NCBI GenBank assembly: GCA_012719855.1
Contig: JAAXZN010000054.1
Coordinates: 1 to 64,000, forward strand
Direction: 5' to 3'
From: Serratia liquefaciens
Lineage (GTDB): Bacteria; Pseudomonadota; Gammaproteobacteria; Enterobacterales; Enterobacteriaceae
DNA: 64,000 nt
Shown here: piece by piece, positions 9,131 through 19,601 of the stretch
Numbering within the stretch: position 1 is the first letter of the stretch
How the letters are laid out: the number at the start of each line of letters is the position of its first letter
Notes under the pieces: generated by a model
What the model saw: only the letters and a program-made list of their open reading frames with translations
The model's database searches: none
What the model was told of the DNA's origin: nothing
Made by a program: the position numbers and the translations under genes

Positions 9131-9922
9131 CTAGCCAATAAATGACCGAATTTCCATCACCACTTTGTCCGGCGATTCCAGGGTGGGGAAATGGCTCGCC
9201 CCCGCAATTTTCACCGGGTTGAACCAATGGTGGCGTTGGGAGAATTCGCGCTGCAGCTGGTCATACTCGGCGCTATGCGGTTGTGAATAGAGGTGCATTA
9301 CCGGACGCTCCGGAGTGAGTTGTTCCAGGCGTTGCAGGGGCGAACCGAATTGCCCATAGGCCAACTCGATTTCCCGACAAGAACGGATCCACATCTCCTG
9401 ATCGAACCCGGCCATTTCCTGTTGAACATGGTTGATCACATCCTGGTTATCCGTATGGGCTACCCATTCCGCAAACAGAGCATCTCGCGCCTGTTGCCAG
9501 CTTTCCGGCCGCTGGCTCTGCTGTAAATTCTGCAGCAGATCGGTAAAAGCTCCGATCATCAACCAGTCCACCACAATGGTTTTCGGTACCCGCAACGGGC
9601 CCAACTGCTGGCTTAAAGCGATGTTGGCCCAGCCGCCATGGGATGTAGAGAGCGGAATCAAACGCTCAACATCCAGCCGGTCAAGAAACAGGACCAGATC
9701 GGCCGTAAGATCGTCAATGCCAAAATCGCCATCGTAGCTGCGCTCGGCATTGTGCCCGCGCCAATCAATATTAAGTACGCGATAGTGTTGTGCCAACAGC
9801 GGCATTAGGTGTTTAAAAAGCCGGTGATCCTGGCACCAGCCAGAAAGCAGCAACAAGGTGGTGTCCCCGCTGCCACTGTCCTGGTAGTCGAATGTATTGC
9901 TGCCCAGCGTTATCGTTTTCAT
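9131..9922 (-). CDS. Alpha/beta hydrolase related to cofactor-free 3-hydroxy-4-quinolone 2,4-dioxygenases (HOD-like)
   Basis: The family includes Arthrobacter HOD, which splits 3-hydroxy-4-quinolones with O2 and without metal or cofactor. This 263-residue protein is similar to HOD along much of its length as I recall it. Shared features are the nucleophile elbow TSHGGW (Ser94), KTIVVDWL (Asp119) and SHFPTLE (His244). These fall exactly 7 residues before the corresponding HOD residues S101, D126 and H251, so the catalytic Asp/His pair is kept. I chose the ATG at 9922 because GAGGG stands 8 bases upstream. The open frame runs to 10057. The nearest genes give no pathway, and an ordinary esterase role is possible. 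Confidence 0.72.
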   Translation of the reverse strand: MKTITLGSNTFDYQDSGSGDTTLLLLSGWCQDHRLFKHLMPLLAQHYRVLNIDWRGHNAERSYDGDFGIDDLTADLVLFLDRLDVERLIPLSTSHGGWANIALSQQLGPLRVPKTIVVDWLMIGAFTDLLQNLQQSQRPESWQQARDALFAEWVAHTDNQDVINHVQQEMAGFDQEMWIRSCREIELAYGQFGSPLQRLEQLTPERPVMHLYSQPHSAEYDQLQREFSQRHHWFNPVKIAGASHFPTLESPDKVVMEIRSFIG

Positions 9923-10304
9923 GGTTATTCCCTCATCATGCAGAAAGCGGGATACGGGGGAGAATGGCGATCCGGCCAGCTTTGGTGGTTCCCCAAGGGA
10001 ACTGTAGCAGATGCTTATGCTCTGCCGGCCGGCGAGGAAAATCATGTGGCGGTTCAAGCGGGGAATCGCTCATCTCACCCTCCTGTTTGTGATGGTACGG
10101 TAAGGCAATGATTTGACTATATGGTGTTTTTATAGGCGGTGAATAATGAATAGTCACAACACGGGTATGCCGAAATGGAATAGCAAGAGGCAGTTTTGAG
10201 AAGGGAATGATTGACGGATAGATCGGAGAAAGGGGATAAGTACCTGCCCAGCCTAAAATTTTACCTATCAGCCTGGGACATACAGAGACTTACCCCTGCG
10301 TGAG
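9923..10304. other. Intergenic region without a supported gene
   Basis: 382 bases separate the HOD-like gene from the 6-phospho-beta-glucosidase gene, both on the minus strand. The short open frames here show no family resemblance. The region must hold the HOD-like promoter and the end of the PTS operon. I saw no strong terminator hairpin. Confidence 0.6.
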
Positions 10305-12030
<1,726 letters not shown>

Positions 12031-12034
<4 letters not shown>

Positions 12035-13350
12035 TCGGTGACTCCTTGTGTCTGTTCAATCTGCTCCGCTTCGCTCACTTCCTGATCCAGCAACTGTTGC
12101 TCATAGACTTTGAAGAACGGGTAGTAGATCAACGCCGAAACCGCCGCCAGCAGCAGCACCAACAGCGCAGCGCGGAAATCCCAACCGGTAGCCCAGGCGG
12201 CACCAATCGGCGCCGGAGCAGTCCAGGGCACCACCGAGATCACCCGCCCGATCAGATCCAGCTTCACCGCCGCGTAGGCGATGATCGAATTGACGATCGG
12301 CGCGGTAATAAACGGAATAAAGAAGGTGGGGTTCATCACGATCGGCGTGCCGAAGATCACCGGTTCGTTGATGTTGAAACAACTAGGTACCAGGCTCAGC
12401 TTGCCGATCGAACGCAGGTGTGCCGAACGGCTACGCAGATAAAGCAGCACCAACCCAAAGGTGGCGCCGGATCCGCCGATAACGATAAAGAAGGTCCAGA
12501 AAGCCTCCATAAAGATGTGCGGCATCGGTTGGTTGGCGGCCAGCGCATCCTGATTGATCCCCAGGTTGGTGAGCCAGAAGGCCTGCAGCATGCCGGAAAC
12601 GATCACTGCGCCGTGGATACCTGCAAACCACAGCAGATGTCCGATCAGCACCGCCAGCAGGATCGCCGGCAGCGAATCCGCAGCGGAGATCAAGGGTTGG
12701 AACAGCGCCATGATCGCCTGCGGCAGCAGCAGGTTGAACTGGTGCTGCACCAGCAGGCTCAGCGGATACAAGGTGATCACGACCGCCAGGATCGGGATCA
12801 GCAGATCGAACGACTGCTTGATCTTGGCCGGCACCTGTTCCGGCAGCGAGATGCCGATATTGTGCGCCTTGAGGAAGCGGATCAGTTCGGTGGTATAAAT
12901 CGCCACCAGAATGGCGGTGAAGATCCCCACGCCGCCCAGTGCCGCCGTCGGCAGCATCTTTTCGCTCTGCGGCGCGGCAACCAGCAAGAACGACATCAAG
13001 GCCAGCATCGCCGCCATAAAGGGATCGAGCTTATAACTCTGCGCCAGGTTGTAGGCAATGGCGGCGGTGATATAGATGGACATAATGCCCATCGTCATAT
13101 TAAACGGGGTAAGAATAGCGACCTGATGTTTTTCCGCCGCCCCCAGCCACCATTGGGCAATTCCCCAACTGCTGTCGGCGGAAAAAGGCGGGTAGGCAAA
13201 GACCAATAAAAATGAACCGACTATCATAAAGGGCATCGCGGAAATAAAACCGTCGCGGATCGCCATAATATGTCGCTGAGTCGATAATCTCCCGGCTATC
13301 GGGCTGATGCGATTTTCAATAAAATTGAATGCGGCCTGGCTGATACTCAT
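12031..13350 (-). CDS. PTS cellobiose-family EIIC permease
   Basis: This integral membrane channel of 439 residues has about ten hydrophobic segments. It carries the lactose/cellobiose EIIC signatures HIMAIRDGFISAMPFMIVGS near the N-terminus, LLWFAGIHGA in the middle and FNINEPVIFGTPIVMNP (about 325-341), the substrate-site loop. The C-terminus is charged and cytoplasmic. The gene overlaps the EIIA gene. An 84-base gap with GC-rich complementary segments separates it from the upstream EIIB gene, which may tune expression. Confidence 0.94.
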
Positions 13351-13434
13351 GGTTCAACCCTCGGGACGTTCTGAGTCAATGGTCACAAAGCGGGAACCCG
13401 GCGGAAACAGGCTGTTGCCGGCGCCCCGGCGGGA

Positions 13435-13746
13435 TCAGTGTTGTGCGATCATCTGTAAGGCTTCGGCGAGAATTTTATCGCCGCGCATCATGCCGTAATC
13501 CATGCTGTTTATCACCGCTATCGGCTTATTTTCCCTGTCGGCAATCTTTTTAAAATCGGCCAGCTTATATTTCACCTGCGGCCCAAGCAGACAGCATTGG
13601 TAATTCGCCAACGTGGATTCAAATTCCTCCAGGCCGACGGCGATAATATCAACCTCAATCCCCTGCTGTTCGGCAGACTTTTTCATTTTATTCACCACCA
13701 TACTGGTCGACATTCCGGCGGCGCAGCATAAAAATATTTTTTTCAT
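13435..13746 (-). CDS. PTS lactose/cellobiose-family EIIB
   Basis: This 103-residue phosphotransferase domain protein carries the phosphocysteine motif FLCCAAGMSTSMVV. Cys8, which directly precedes AAGMSTS, should be the active site, as Cys10 is in E. coli ChbB. The start at 13746 has AGGAG 5 bases upstream. An upstream in-frame codon would add 6 residues with no signal. It is the first gene of the operon, so the promoter lies at 13747-13809. No regulator gene of the BglG, LacI or ChbR type adjoins it. Confidence 0.92.
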   Translation of the reverse strand: MKKIFLCCAAGMSTSMVVNKMKKSAEQQGIEVDIIAVGLEEFESTLANYQCCLLGPQVKYKLADFKKIADRENKPIAVINSMDYGMMRGDKILAEALQMIAQH

Positions 13747-13806
13747 CCGTTCTCCTGGGGGCATAGATACAAATGATTCAGTTGAAGAATGAGTATGGTT
13801 TCAAAA

Positions 13807-13842
13807 ACGAAAAAACCGCAACCGGTTTCAGTAACCGGTTGC
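13807..13842 (-). terminator. Terminator of the upstream sugar ABC operon
   Basis: GCAACCGGTT and AACCGGTTGC form a perfect 10-bp stem with a 5-nt loop. On the minus strand it is followed by GGTTTTTTCG. It lies 50 bases past the aldose-epimerase stop and before the PTS operon, closing the 13.9-19.4 kb operon. Confidence 0.9.
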
Positions 13843-13891
13843 AGAGTTTGAATGGGTTCTGTGAAGGAGATCCGAATTTTAATTTTCGGGC

Positions 13892-14779
13892 TTAAACCGC
13901 GGAATAACTGAGCAACATCGTCTGGCTAAACCGCTCTCCTTTTGCCAGGCGGCGCAGCCCACCCAGGTCAGCCATGTTATGCCCGTTGGCCGCATGGGAC
14001 ATGGGTTCCAGACAGAAAAAGTCGAATTGATACCCCGGATCGAACGCCGGATCCGAGACGAACAGGAAATAAACCGGACAGGCCGGCTGAGTGTTCATTC
14101 GTAACCGAGCTCCCTGCTCCGGCCACTGGATCTCCGCCTCGCCATTCCAGCCGCTAAAGCCGTTGTTCACCCAATGACGCGGCAGTGGCCCCGGCTGGGA
14201 AAAATCCATCTCCCCGGTTAATGCCGCCTGCTCGCCCGCCAGCCAGTCTTCGGCTTCTCGCCAGTAAGCCCCGGCGGATGCCTGTACCCGAGTATTCGCC
14301 GTTAACGGGAAGTACGGATGCCAACCCAGACCATAGGGCATCGGCCTTTCACCGCGGTGCTCTACCGCCAGTTCGATACTGAGTTGCTGCTGATGAAGCG
14401 TGAAATATTGCTCTACCTGATAACGGTAAGGGCCATCCTCATGCCTATAGCGCAAGTGAAGGGCATCGTCGCCTTGCTCAACACATTGCCATTCCTGCAG
14501 CCAGCCGTCACCATGCAGATAATGCCGATCCCAGTCGGTATTGGCGCTGAGCCGGTAGTCTTGCTGCTCGAAGCTGAAGCGGTTTTGATTGACCCGATTG
14601 CCGAAGGGAACCAGAGGAAAACATCCCGATTGCAGCGCCGGTGTGGCGTCGCTCACTGCCGCAGGCCGCAGCAGAGGGATCTCTCCCTCCGGTGTGTGGG
14701 CGGTGAATTTCAGCACGCTGCCGCCCAGCGAGGAAACCACCAGCGAGACGCAGCCGTTATCCAAACGAAACAGTGCCAT
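13892..14779 (-). CDS. Aldose 1-epimerase (mutarotase) family protein
   Basis: It probably interconverts the anomers of the aldose handled by this operon. The 295-residue protein has the galactose-mutarotase-like beta-sandwich pattern: PLVPFGNRVNQNRF (about 57, substrate Arg), GDGWLQEWQC, YGLGWHPYFPL (about 148-158, catalytic His) and FFCLEPMSHAANG (about 260, catalytic Glu region). It is the last gene of the ABC/dehydrogenase operon, 14 bases after the dehydrogenase, and a strong terminator follows it. The substrate anomer is not predictable. Confidence 0.88.
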   Translation of the reverse strand: MALFRLDNGCVSLVVSSLGGSVLKFTAHTPEGEIPLLRPAAVSDATPALQSGCFPLVPFGNRVNQNRFSFEQQDYRLSANTDWDRHYLHGDGWLQEWQCVEQGDDALHLRYRHEDGPYRYQVEQYFTLHQQQLSIELAVEHRGERPMPYGLGWHPYFPLTANTRVQASAGAYWREAEDWLAGEQAALTGEMDFSQPGPLPRHWVNNGFSGWNGEAEIQWPEQGARLRMNTQPACPVYFLFVSDPAFDPGYQFDFFCLEPMSHAANGHNMADLGGLRRLAKGERFSQTMLLSYSAV

Positions 14780-14793
14780 AGTGCCTCCTGACG

Positions 14794-15852
14794 TTAATCG
14801 GCGAAGTTAATCACCACTTTGCCGCACTGTCCGGAAGCCATCAGCGCATAGGCTTGCGCGGCCTGCTCGAGCTTAAAACGGTGGGTAATGGCCTGATGCG
14901 GATGCATTTTCCAGTCGTGCAGATCGGTGCAGCATTTTTCCATATGGTACAGGCTGGTGACCCAGGAGCCGATGATCCGCCGCTGGTGATGCATCAGGTC
15001 TGCGCTGACTTCAAATTCCACCTTGCCGGTTTCACCGATGTAGACAACCCTTCCCCAGTCCGAAGAAGCCTGCAGCGCCAGCAGGCGCCCTTTGGCATTG
15101 CCGGAACAGTCGAGGGTGACGTTGGCGCCGCCCGCGGTCAATTCGCGAATGCGTTCGGTCACGCCCTCGCCGGTCAGAAAACCGTGATCCATCAGCCCCA
15201 GCCGCTTCGCGGTCGCCAGACGCTCCGGGATAACATCGACGCCAATCACCGTTTTTGCCCCGCGTCCCTTCGCCAGCATCATCGCCATCATGCCGACCGG
15301 GCCCAACCCCACCACCAGCACGTGATCGCTGCCGGACACTTCGCCGCGCACAATGCCTTCATAGGCCGTGCCGACGCCGCAGGAAATAAAAGCCCCGTCT
15401 TCGTAACTGAGCGAATCAGGCAGATGAATCAAATCTTTTTCCTCCGCCAACAGGTAGTCGGCGTGGCCACCATCCCGCTGCCAGCCATAGGCGGCCTTGC
15501 CGGCGCCGGTACAGGAAATCGGATAGCCCCGGCGACAGTTGCTGCAAAAACCGCAGCCGGAAATATGGTACACCAGCACGCGATCGCTCTCGCGGAAGTG
15601 GCGGCAACCGGCCCCCAACGCGACAATCTGCCCACAAGGTTCATGGCCGTTAATAAACCCCCGGTACAAAGGCTGATCCGGTGCGGCCGCCGTACCACGG
15701 TGCTGATGATAAATATAATGAATATCGCTGCCGCAAATACCGGACGATTTCATTTTAATTAACACCTGGCCAATGCCCGGTTGCGGAATATCTACCTCGC
15801 GCAGCTCTGCCGTGGAGTTTCCGGGTAAATAAGCCGCCAACATTTTTCCCAT
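14794..15852 (-). CDS. Zinc-dependent medium-chain sugar/polyol dehydrogenase
   Basis: This NAD(P)-dependent alcohol dehydrogenase of the MDR family has 352 residues. The catalytic zinc ligands are the Cys in SSGICGSDIHY and the His/Glu of NGHEPCGQIV. The four structural-zinc cysteines are in CGFCSNCRRGYPISC (about 96-110). The Rossmann glycine motif is VVGLGPVGMMAMML (about 172), followed by an acidic residue (VIGVDVIPERL) that favours NAD+ over NADP+. It sits between a sugar ABC permease and a mutarotase, so oxidation of a free imported sugar is a likely first step. No sugar kinase is present in the operon. Confidence 0.86.
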   Translation of the reverse strand: MGKMLAAYLPGNSTAELREVDIPQPGIGQVLIKMKSSGICGSDIHYIYHQHRGTAAAPDQPLYRGFINGHEPCGQIVALGAGCRHFRESDRVLVYHISGCGFCSNCRRGYPISCTGAGKAAYGWQRDGGHADYLLAEEKDLIHLPDSLSYEDGAFISCGVGTAYEGIVRGEVSGSDHVLVVGLGPVGMMAMMLAKGRGAKTVIGVDVIPERLATAKRLGLMDHGFLTGEGVTERIRELTAGGANVTLDCSGNAKGRLLALQASSDWGRVVYIGETGKVEFEVSADLMHHQRRIIGSWVTSLYHMEKCCTDLHDWKMHPHQAITHRFKLEQAAQAYALMASGQCGKVVINFAD

Positions 15853-15900
15853 AATATTTTCCTTCCAGATTTAAAGCGTTATTTTTAGTGGTACATGAGG

Positions 15901-16887
15901 CTATTGCTTATTGTTCTTCTGCATCACGATAATATTGGCCAGCACCGCCAGTACGATAATCACCCCTCTGACCACCTGTTGGAAAAAAGAGTTAATTCCC
16001 AGCAAGACCAGGCCGTTGCCAATCAGGGTGATCACCAGCACGCCGAGCAGCGTGCCGAGCATCGAACCGCGGCCGCCGGACAAGGCGGTACCGCCCACCA
16101 CCACGGCGGCGATCACGTCAAACTCCAGGCCGCTCGCCGCACCGGCATTGCCGGAGCCCAGGCGTGCCGCCAGCAGAATACCGGTGACGGCAGCCAGCAG
16201 GCCGGCCAGGGTGAATAACAGGACGCGAATGCGCTTGACGTTAATGCCGCACAGCTGGGCGGCGCTGGCGTTACCGCCAATGGCGTACACCGAGCGACCA
16301 AAAGCGGTTTTCTTGCTGATAAACTGAAAAATCACAAACAGGATCAGCATAATCACCGCTGAAACCGGCAGGCCCAACACCTGTCCGCCCAGCCAGTCCA
16401 GCACCGCATTTTCGTCGATCGGCACCGGCAAGGCGTTGGTCATAAACAACCCCATACCACGTAGAGCACTCCAAAGTCCCAGCGTGGCGACAAAGCTGGG
16501 CACGTTGAACCAGCCACGTAATACTCCGGCGACCGAGCCTAACGCCGCCCCCAGGCACAAGGCCAGGATCAACGCTAATGGCAGCGGGATGGCGTATTGC
16601 ATTAAATAAGCCAGGATCACCGAAATGAAGGCCACCATCGGGCCAACGCTGACGTCTATTTCCCCGGAAATAATAATCAGCGTCATGGCCCAGGCGGCAA
16701 TGCCGATAGTGGCGGTATCGCGTAAAATATTCATTTGGTTATTCAGTGAAATAAACCCGGTGGCATAAATAGAAAACACCAGGTAGAGCACGATAATAAT
16801 CGCCAGTAAGCCAAGTTCATTGGCGTGCTTTGATAGCTTTCTGGTTTTGGCTATATTGACTTCCGGTACCAATGTGGACATTGTCAT
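15901..16887 (-). CDS. Sugar ABC transporter permease (RbsC/XylH type)
   Basis: This inner-membrane permease of 328 residues belongs to the branched-chain-like/ribose group (BPD_transp_2). It has about eight to ten transmembrane helices. It carries the family motifs MTLIIISGEIDVSVGPMVAF near residue 65 and VVGGTALSGGRGSMLGTLLG near residue 270, the loop contacting the ATPase. GGAGG stands 3 bases before this ATG and 9 before a second ATG at 16881, so the true start may be two codons later. It lies in one operon with the ATPase and binding protein. Confidence 0.92.
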   Translation of the reverse strand: MTMSTLVPEVNIAKTRKLSKHANELGLLAIIIVLYLVFSIYATGFISLNNQMNILRDTATIGIAAWAMTLIIISGEIDVSVGPMVAFISVILAYLMQYAIPLPLALILALCLGAALGSVAGVLRGWFNVPSFVATLGLWSALRGMGLFMTNALPVPIDENAVLDWLGGQVLGLPVSAVIMLILFVIFQFISKKTAFGRSVYAIGGNASAAQLCGINVKRIRVLLFTLAGLLAAVTGILLAARLGSGNAGAASGLEFDVIAAVVVGGTALSGGRGSMLGTLLGVLVITLIGNGLVLLGINSFFQQVVRGVIIVLAVLANIIVMQKNNKQ

Positions 16888-16917
16888 TACCTCCGGTGCC
16901 TTCGAATGCGGGCAGAA

Positions 16918-18456
16918 TTATTGGATCATCAGCACTTCAGACATCAGCTGTTCAACATCCACGGGTGAGATAAATTCCTTCACTATCCTTCCTTGCTGCA
17001 ACAATAAGATCCGGTCGCAGACCTGCGGCAACTCCTCCACTTCGCTCGACACGAAAATAATGCTTTTCCCCTCCGCCGCCAGCTCACGCGCAATACGGTA
17101 GATTTGATTTTTCGCTTCGACATCCACCCCGCGCGTCGGCTCATCCAGCAACAGGATCCGGCTTCTGGCGTAAACCCAACGGCCAATCACCACCTTCTGC
17201 TGGTTACCACCGGAGAGCGTCATGATCGGCGTGCCGGTTTCCGCGGTTTTCACCCGCATGCGGGCGACGATCGCTGAGGTAACCTGTTTGATCTTCGGCC
17301 AGTTCAGCACGCCAAAGCGGCTGACTGAAGGGCTGTCGGTCATCACGGTATTTTCATCCACGCCCAGCAACGGCATGATGCCCTCAGCCTTTCGGTTTTC
17401 CGGCGTGTAGGCCATACCGCGTTTGAGCATCTGGGCGTAATTGGGGTAGATCAGCGTTTCACCGTCTAGGATCAGCTCGCCTTCGCTGAACGGCGTCAGG
17501 CCGACAATGGCTTTCAGCAATTCACTGCGGCCTGCGCCCAGTAATCCGGCGATACCCAACACTTCGCCACGCCGCAGCTCAAAACTGACCTGGTGCAATT
17601 TGGGCGGCAGCGATAATTGTTTAACTTCAAAAACCTTGTCCCCGCCCTTCGGGGCTGTGACGGTTTGCGTATGGTGGTCCTGATGGCCCAGCATCAGGTC
17701 GACAATTTGCTGGGTGGAGGTGTTGTCCAGCGCCACGTCACCCGCCACGCGGCCGTCGCGCATAATGGTGCAGGACGATGCCAGCCGGCGGATCTCGTTC
17801 ATTCGGTGGCTGACATACACCACCGCAATCCCGGCGGCGGAGAGGCGCATGACCGCCGCCGCGACCAGATCCGCCTCGGCGTTGGCCAGCGAACTGGTTG
17901 GCTCGTCGAGGATCACCACTTTGGGATCCCCCTGGCAGGCCCGGGCGATCTCCACCAGTTGCTGCTGCGCCGGGCTGAGATCGCGAACCCATTGTTGAGG
18001 ATCGATATCCACCCCGAGCAACGCCAGTGCAAGGCGTGCCTGCGTCAGCATGCCTTGCGCATCAATCACTCCGGCGCGCTGCGGCCAGGCCCCCAGACAC
18101 AGGTTTTCCGCCACGCTCATGTCCTGAACCAGGCTCAGTTCCTGATAAACAGCCCGAACGCCAAGCTCACCGGCCCGACGCGTCAACAGCGCCTCTGGCC
18201 CATCCAGCAACTGCTCGCCGATAAACACCTGCCCGGTATCCGGCCGCTCACTGCCGGTCAACATGCGGATCAAGGTGGACTTGCCCGCGCCGTTTTTCCC
18301 CAGCAAAGCGCGCACCTCGCCACGCCGCAGGGTAAAACTCACATCCTGCAGCGCCACCACTCCCGGATATCGCTTATGCCCGGATTGAATACGAGCCACC
18401 ACCGGTTGCTGCGCCAATTCGTTTAAGGCTCTGTCGCTCATGGGGGTCACCGACAT
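16918..18456 (-). CDS. Sugar ABC transporter ATPase, tandem-domain (RbsA/MglA type)
   Basis: This 512-residue ATPase has two ABC domains. The first has Walker A GKNGAGKSTL (about 54), signature LSPAQQQLVEIARA and Walker B VVILDEPTSSL. The second has a degenerate Walker A GLLGAGRSELL (about 303), signature LSGGNQQKVVIGRW and ILLLDEPTRGVDV. One full and one degenerate site is usual for monosaccharide importers. The start overlaps the stop of the binding-protein gene (TAATG). A second ATG lies six codons in (MSDRALNEL). Confidence 0.94.
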   Translation of the reverse strand: MSVTPMSDRALNELAQQPVVARIQSGHKRYPGVVALQDVSFTLRRGEVRALLGKNGAGKSTLIRMLTGSERPDTGQVFIGEQLLDGPEALLTRRAGELGVRAVYQELSLVQDMSVAENLCLGAWPQRAGVIDAQGMLTQARLALALLGVDIDPQQWVRDLSPAQQQLVEIARACQGDPKVVILDEPTSSLANAEADLVAAAVMRLSAAGIAVVYVSHRMNEIRRLASSCTIMRDGRVAGDVALDNTSTQQIVDLMLGHQDHHTQTVTAPKGGDKVFEVKQLSLPPKLHQVSFELRRGEVLGIAGLLGAGRSELLKAIVGLTPFSEGELILDGETLIYPNYAQMLKRGMAYTPENRKAEGIMPLLGVDENTVMTDSPSVSRFGVLNWPKIKQVTSAIVARMRVKTAETGTPIMTLSGGNQQKVVIGRWVYARSRILLLDEPTRGVDVEAKNQIYRIARELAAEGKSIIFVSSEVEELPQVCDRILLLQQGRIVKEFISPVDVEQLMSEVLMIQ

Positions 18457-19439
18457 TAAGGCAAGCCATCTTTATGAGTCGCCAGCCAATCAGTGGCGCT
18501 CTGCGAGGAGGCATAAAGATCGATCGGCACCTGCACCACTTTTTGGCCGACCGGTTGGCGGTTGATGGCATTCATCGCCTGAGCAAAGACCAGAGCCCCC
18601 ATTTTCTTGCCCGAGATATCCACCACCGCCTGCAGTACCTGGCGGTTCACCAGCTCCTGCGCGATTTCAGTGGTCATGTCCGAGCCGAACACCACCGTTT
18701 GGCCTACCTTGTTCTGGTTGCGCACGGCTTTAACCGCGCCAAGCGTAGCGCCGCCGGACTCGCCGAAAATGGCATCGATTTTCCCGGAGGAGATCAGCAG
18801 CTTCTCACCGACCGAGATCGCCTTGTCCAGCACCGTGCCTTCCTGATTAGCGACGATTTTCATGCCCGGCACTTTCGCTTTTAACGCCACTTCAAACCCT
18901 TTACGCCGTTGCACGCACACTTCGAAAGCTTCGCAATTAATAACCGCAATCGCAGGCTCGGTGATTTTCTTTTCAATAAAGTAATCAGCGGCGGTATTGC
19001 CCAGTTTTTTGCCAAACTCATAAGGATCACCCACCAGATAGGCATAAACATATTTATCTACGCCTTTCTCATTAATGCAGGTGTTGTAACAAATCACCGG
19101 AATATTCGCTTCGTTGGCGCGCTTGATGGCCCGCACGCTGCCATTGACCGATACAGCGGAAAGCACGATGGCATTCACGTCGCGCGCAATCATGGTATCG
19201 ATAAACGAACTTTCTTTAGAAACATCCCCCTGCGCATTGGTTTCTATGATTTCAATTTTTCCTTCGCCCTTGGCAGCGCCGTCTTGCACGCCCCAGCGAA
19301 CGCCGGCGTAATACCCCTGGGTATCGAGATAAATAGCGCCAAGGGTAGTTTTATCGTTTTTAGCCTGTGCGCCTGCACTGCAAATAATCAGGCCCCCGGT
19401 AATGGCTAACAGCACGTGTCTTATTTTTTTTAGCAACAT
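18456..19439 (-). CDS. Periplasmic sugar-binding protein of the ABC importer
   Basis: This type-I periplasmic binding protein (RbsB/TorT-like, Peripla_BP_4) delivers a monosaccharide to the adjoining permease. I placed the start at 19439 because GGAG stands 7 bases upstream. The resulting signal peptide (KKIRHVLLAITGGLIICSA, cleavage after AQA) is ideal. The mature part begins KNDKTTLGAIYLDTQGYYAG. Hinge-region motifs include ANIPVICYNTCINEKG and VVFGSDMTTEIAQELV. Two cysteine-containing loops (CYNTC and CEAFEVC) could form disulphides. It is the first gene of a five-gene operon. Confidence 0.9.
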   Translation of the reverse strand: MLLKKIRHVLLAITGGLIICSAGAQAKNDKTTLGAIYLDTQGYYAGVRWGVQDGAAKGEGKIEIIETNAQGDVSKESSFIDTMIARDVNAIVLSAVSVNGSVRAIKRANEANIPVICYNTCINEKGVDKYVYAYLVGDPYEFGKKLGNTAADYFIEKKITEPAIAVINCEAFEVCVQRRKGFEVALKAKVPGMKIVANQEGTVLDKAISVGEKLLISSGKIDAIFGESGGATLGAVKAVRNQNKVGQTVVFGSDMTTEIAQELVNRQVLQAVVDISGKKMGALVFAQAMNAINRQPVGQKVVQVPIDLYASSQSATDWLATHKDGLP

Positions 19440-19601
19440 CGTTATTCTCCAGTTAATGTTCATTAACCTCTTGCTGCCTATTTTTATTATTCCGCCGGAG
19501 AGCTTTACCGCTGTTCCCCCTCGGCGGAGCACAGACTCATTACACTAAATGATCAAACTGATTACTTACCGCCACAGGATCACGCATTAAACTAAACAGG
19601 G

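Noticed and set aside
12046-13209. 387-residue open frame antisense to the cellobiose EIIC gene
   Set aside because: Gln/Arg/His-rich shadow of a membrane protein gene, no domain seen.
13818-13842. Hairpin before the cellobiose PTS operon as a BglG-type antitermination site
   Set aside because: It has a minus-strand T-run and lies just past the epimerase stop, so it is better explained as that operon's terminator; no BglG gene is near.
19491-19528. TCCGCCG/CGGCGGA inverted repeat between the binding-protein and MFS genes
   Set aside because: Loop of 24 bases and no T-run on the minus strand; too weak to call a terminator.
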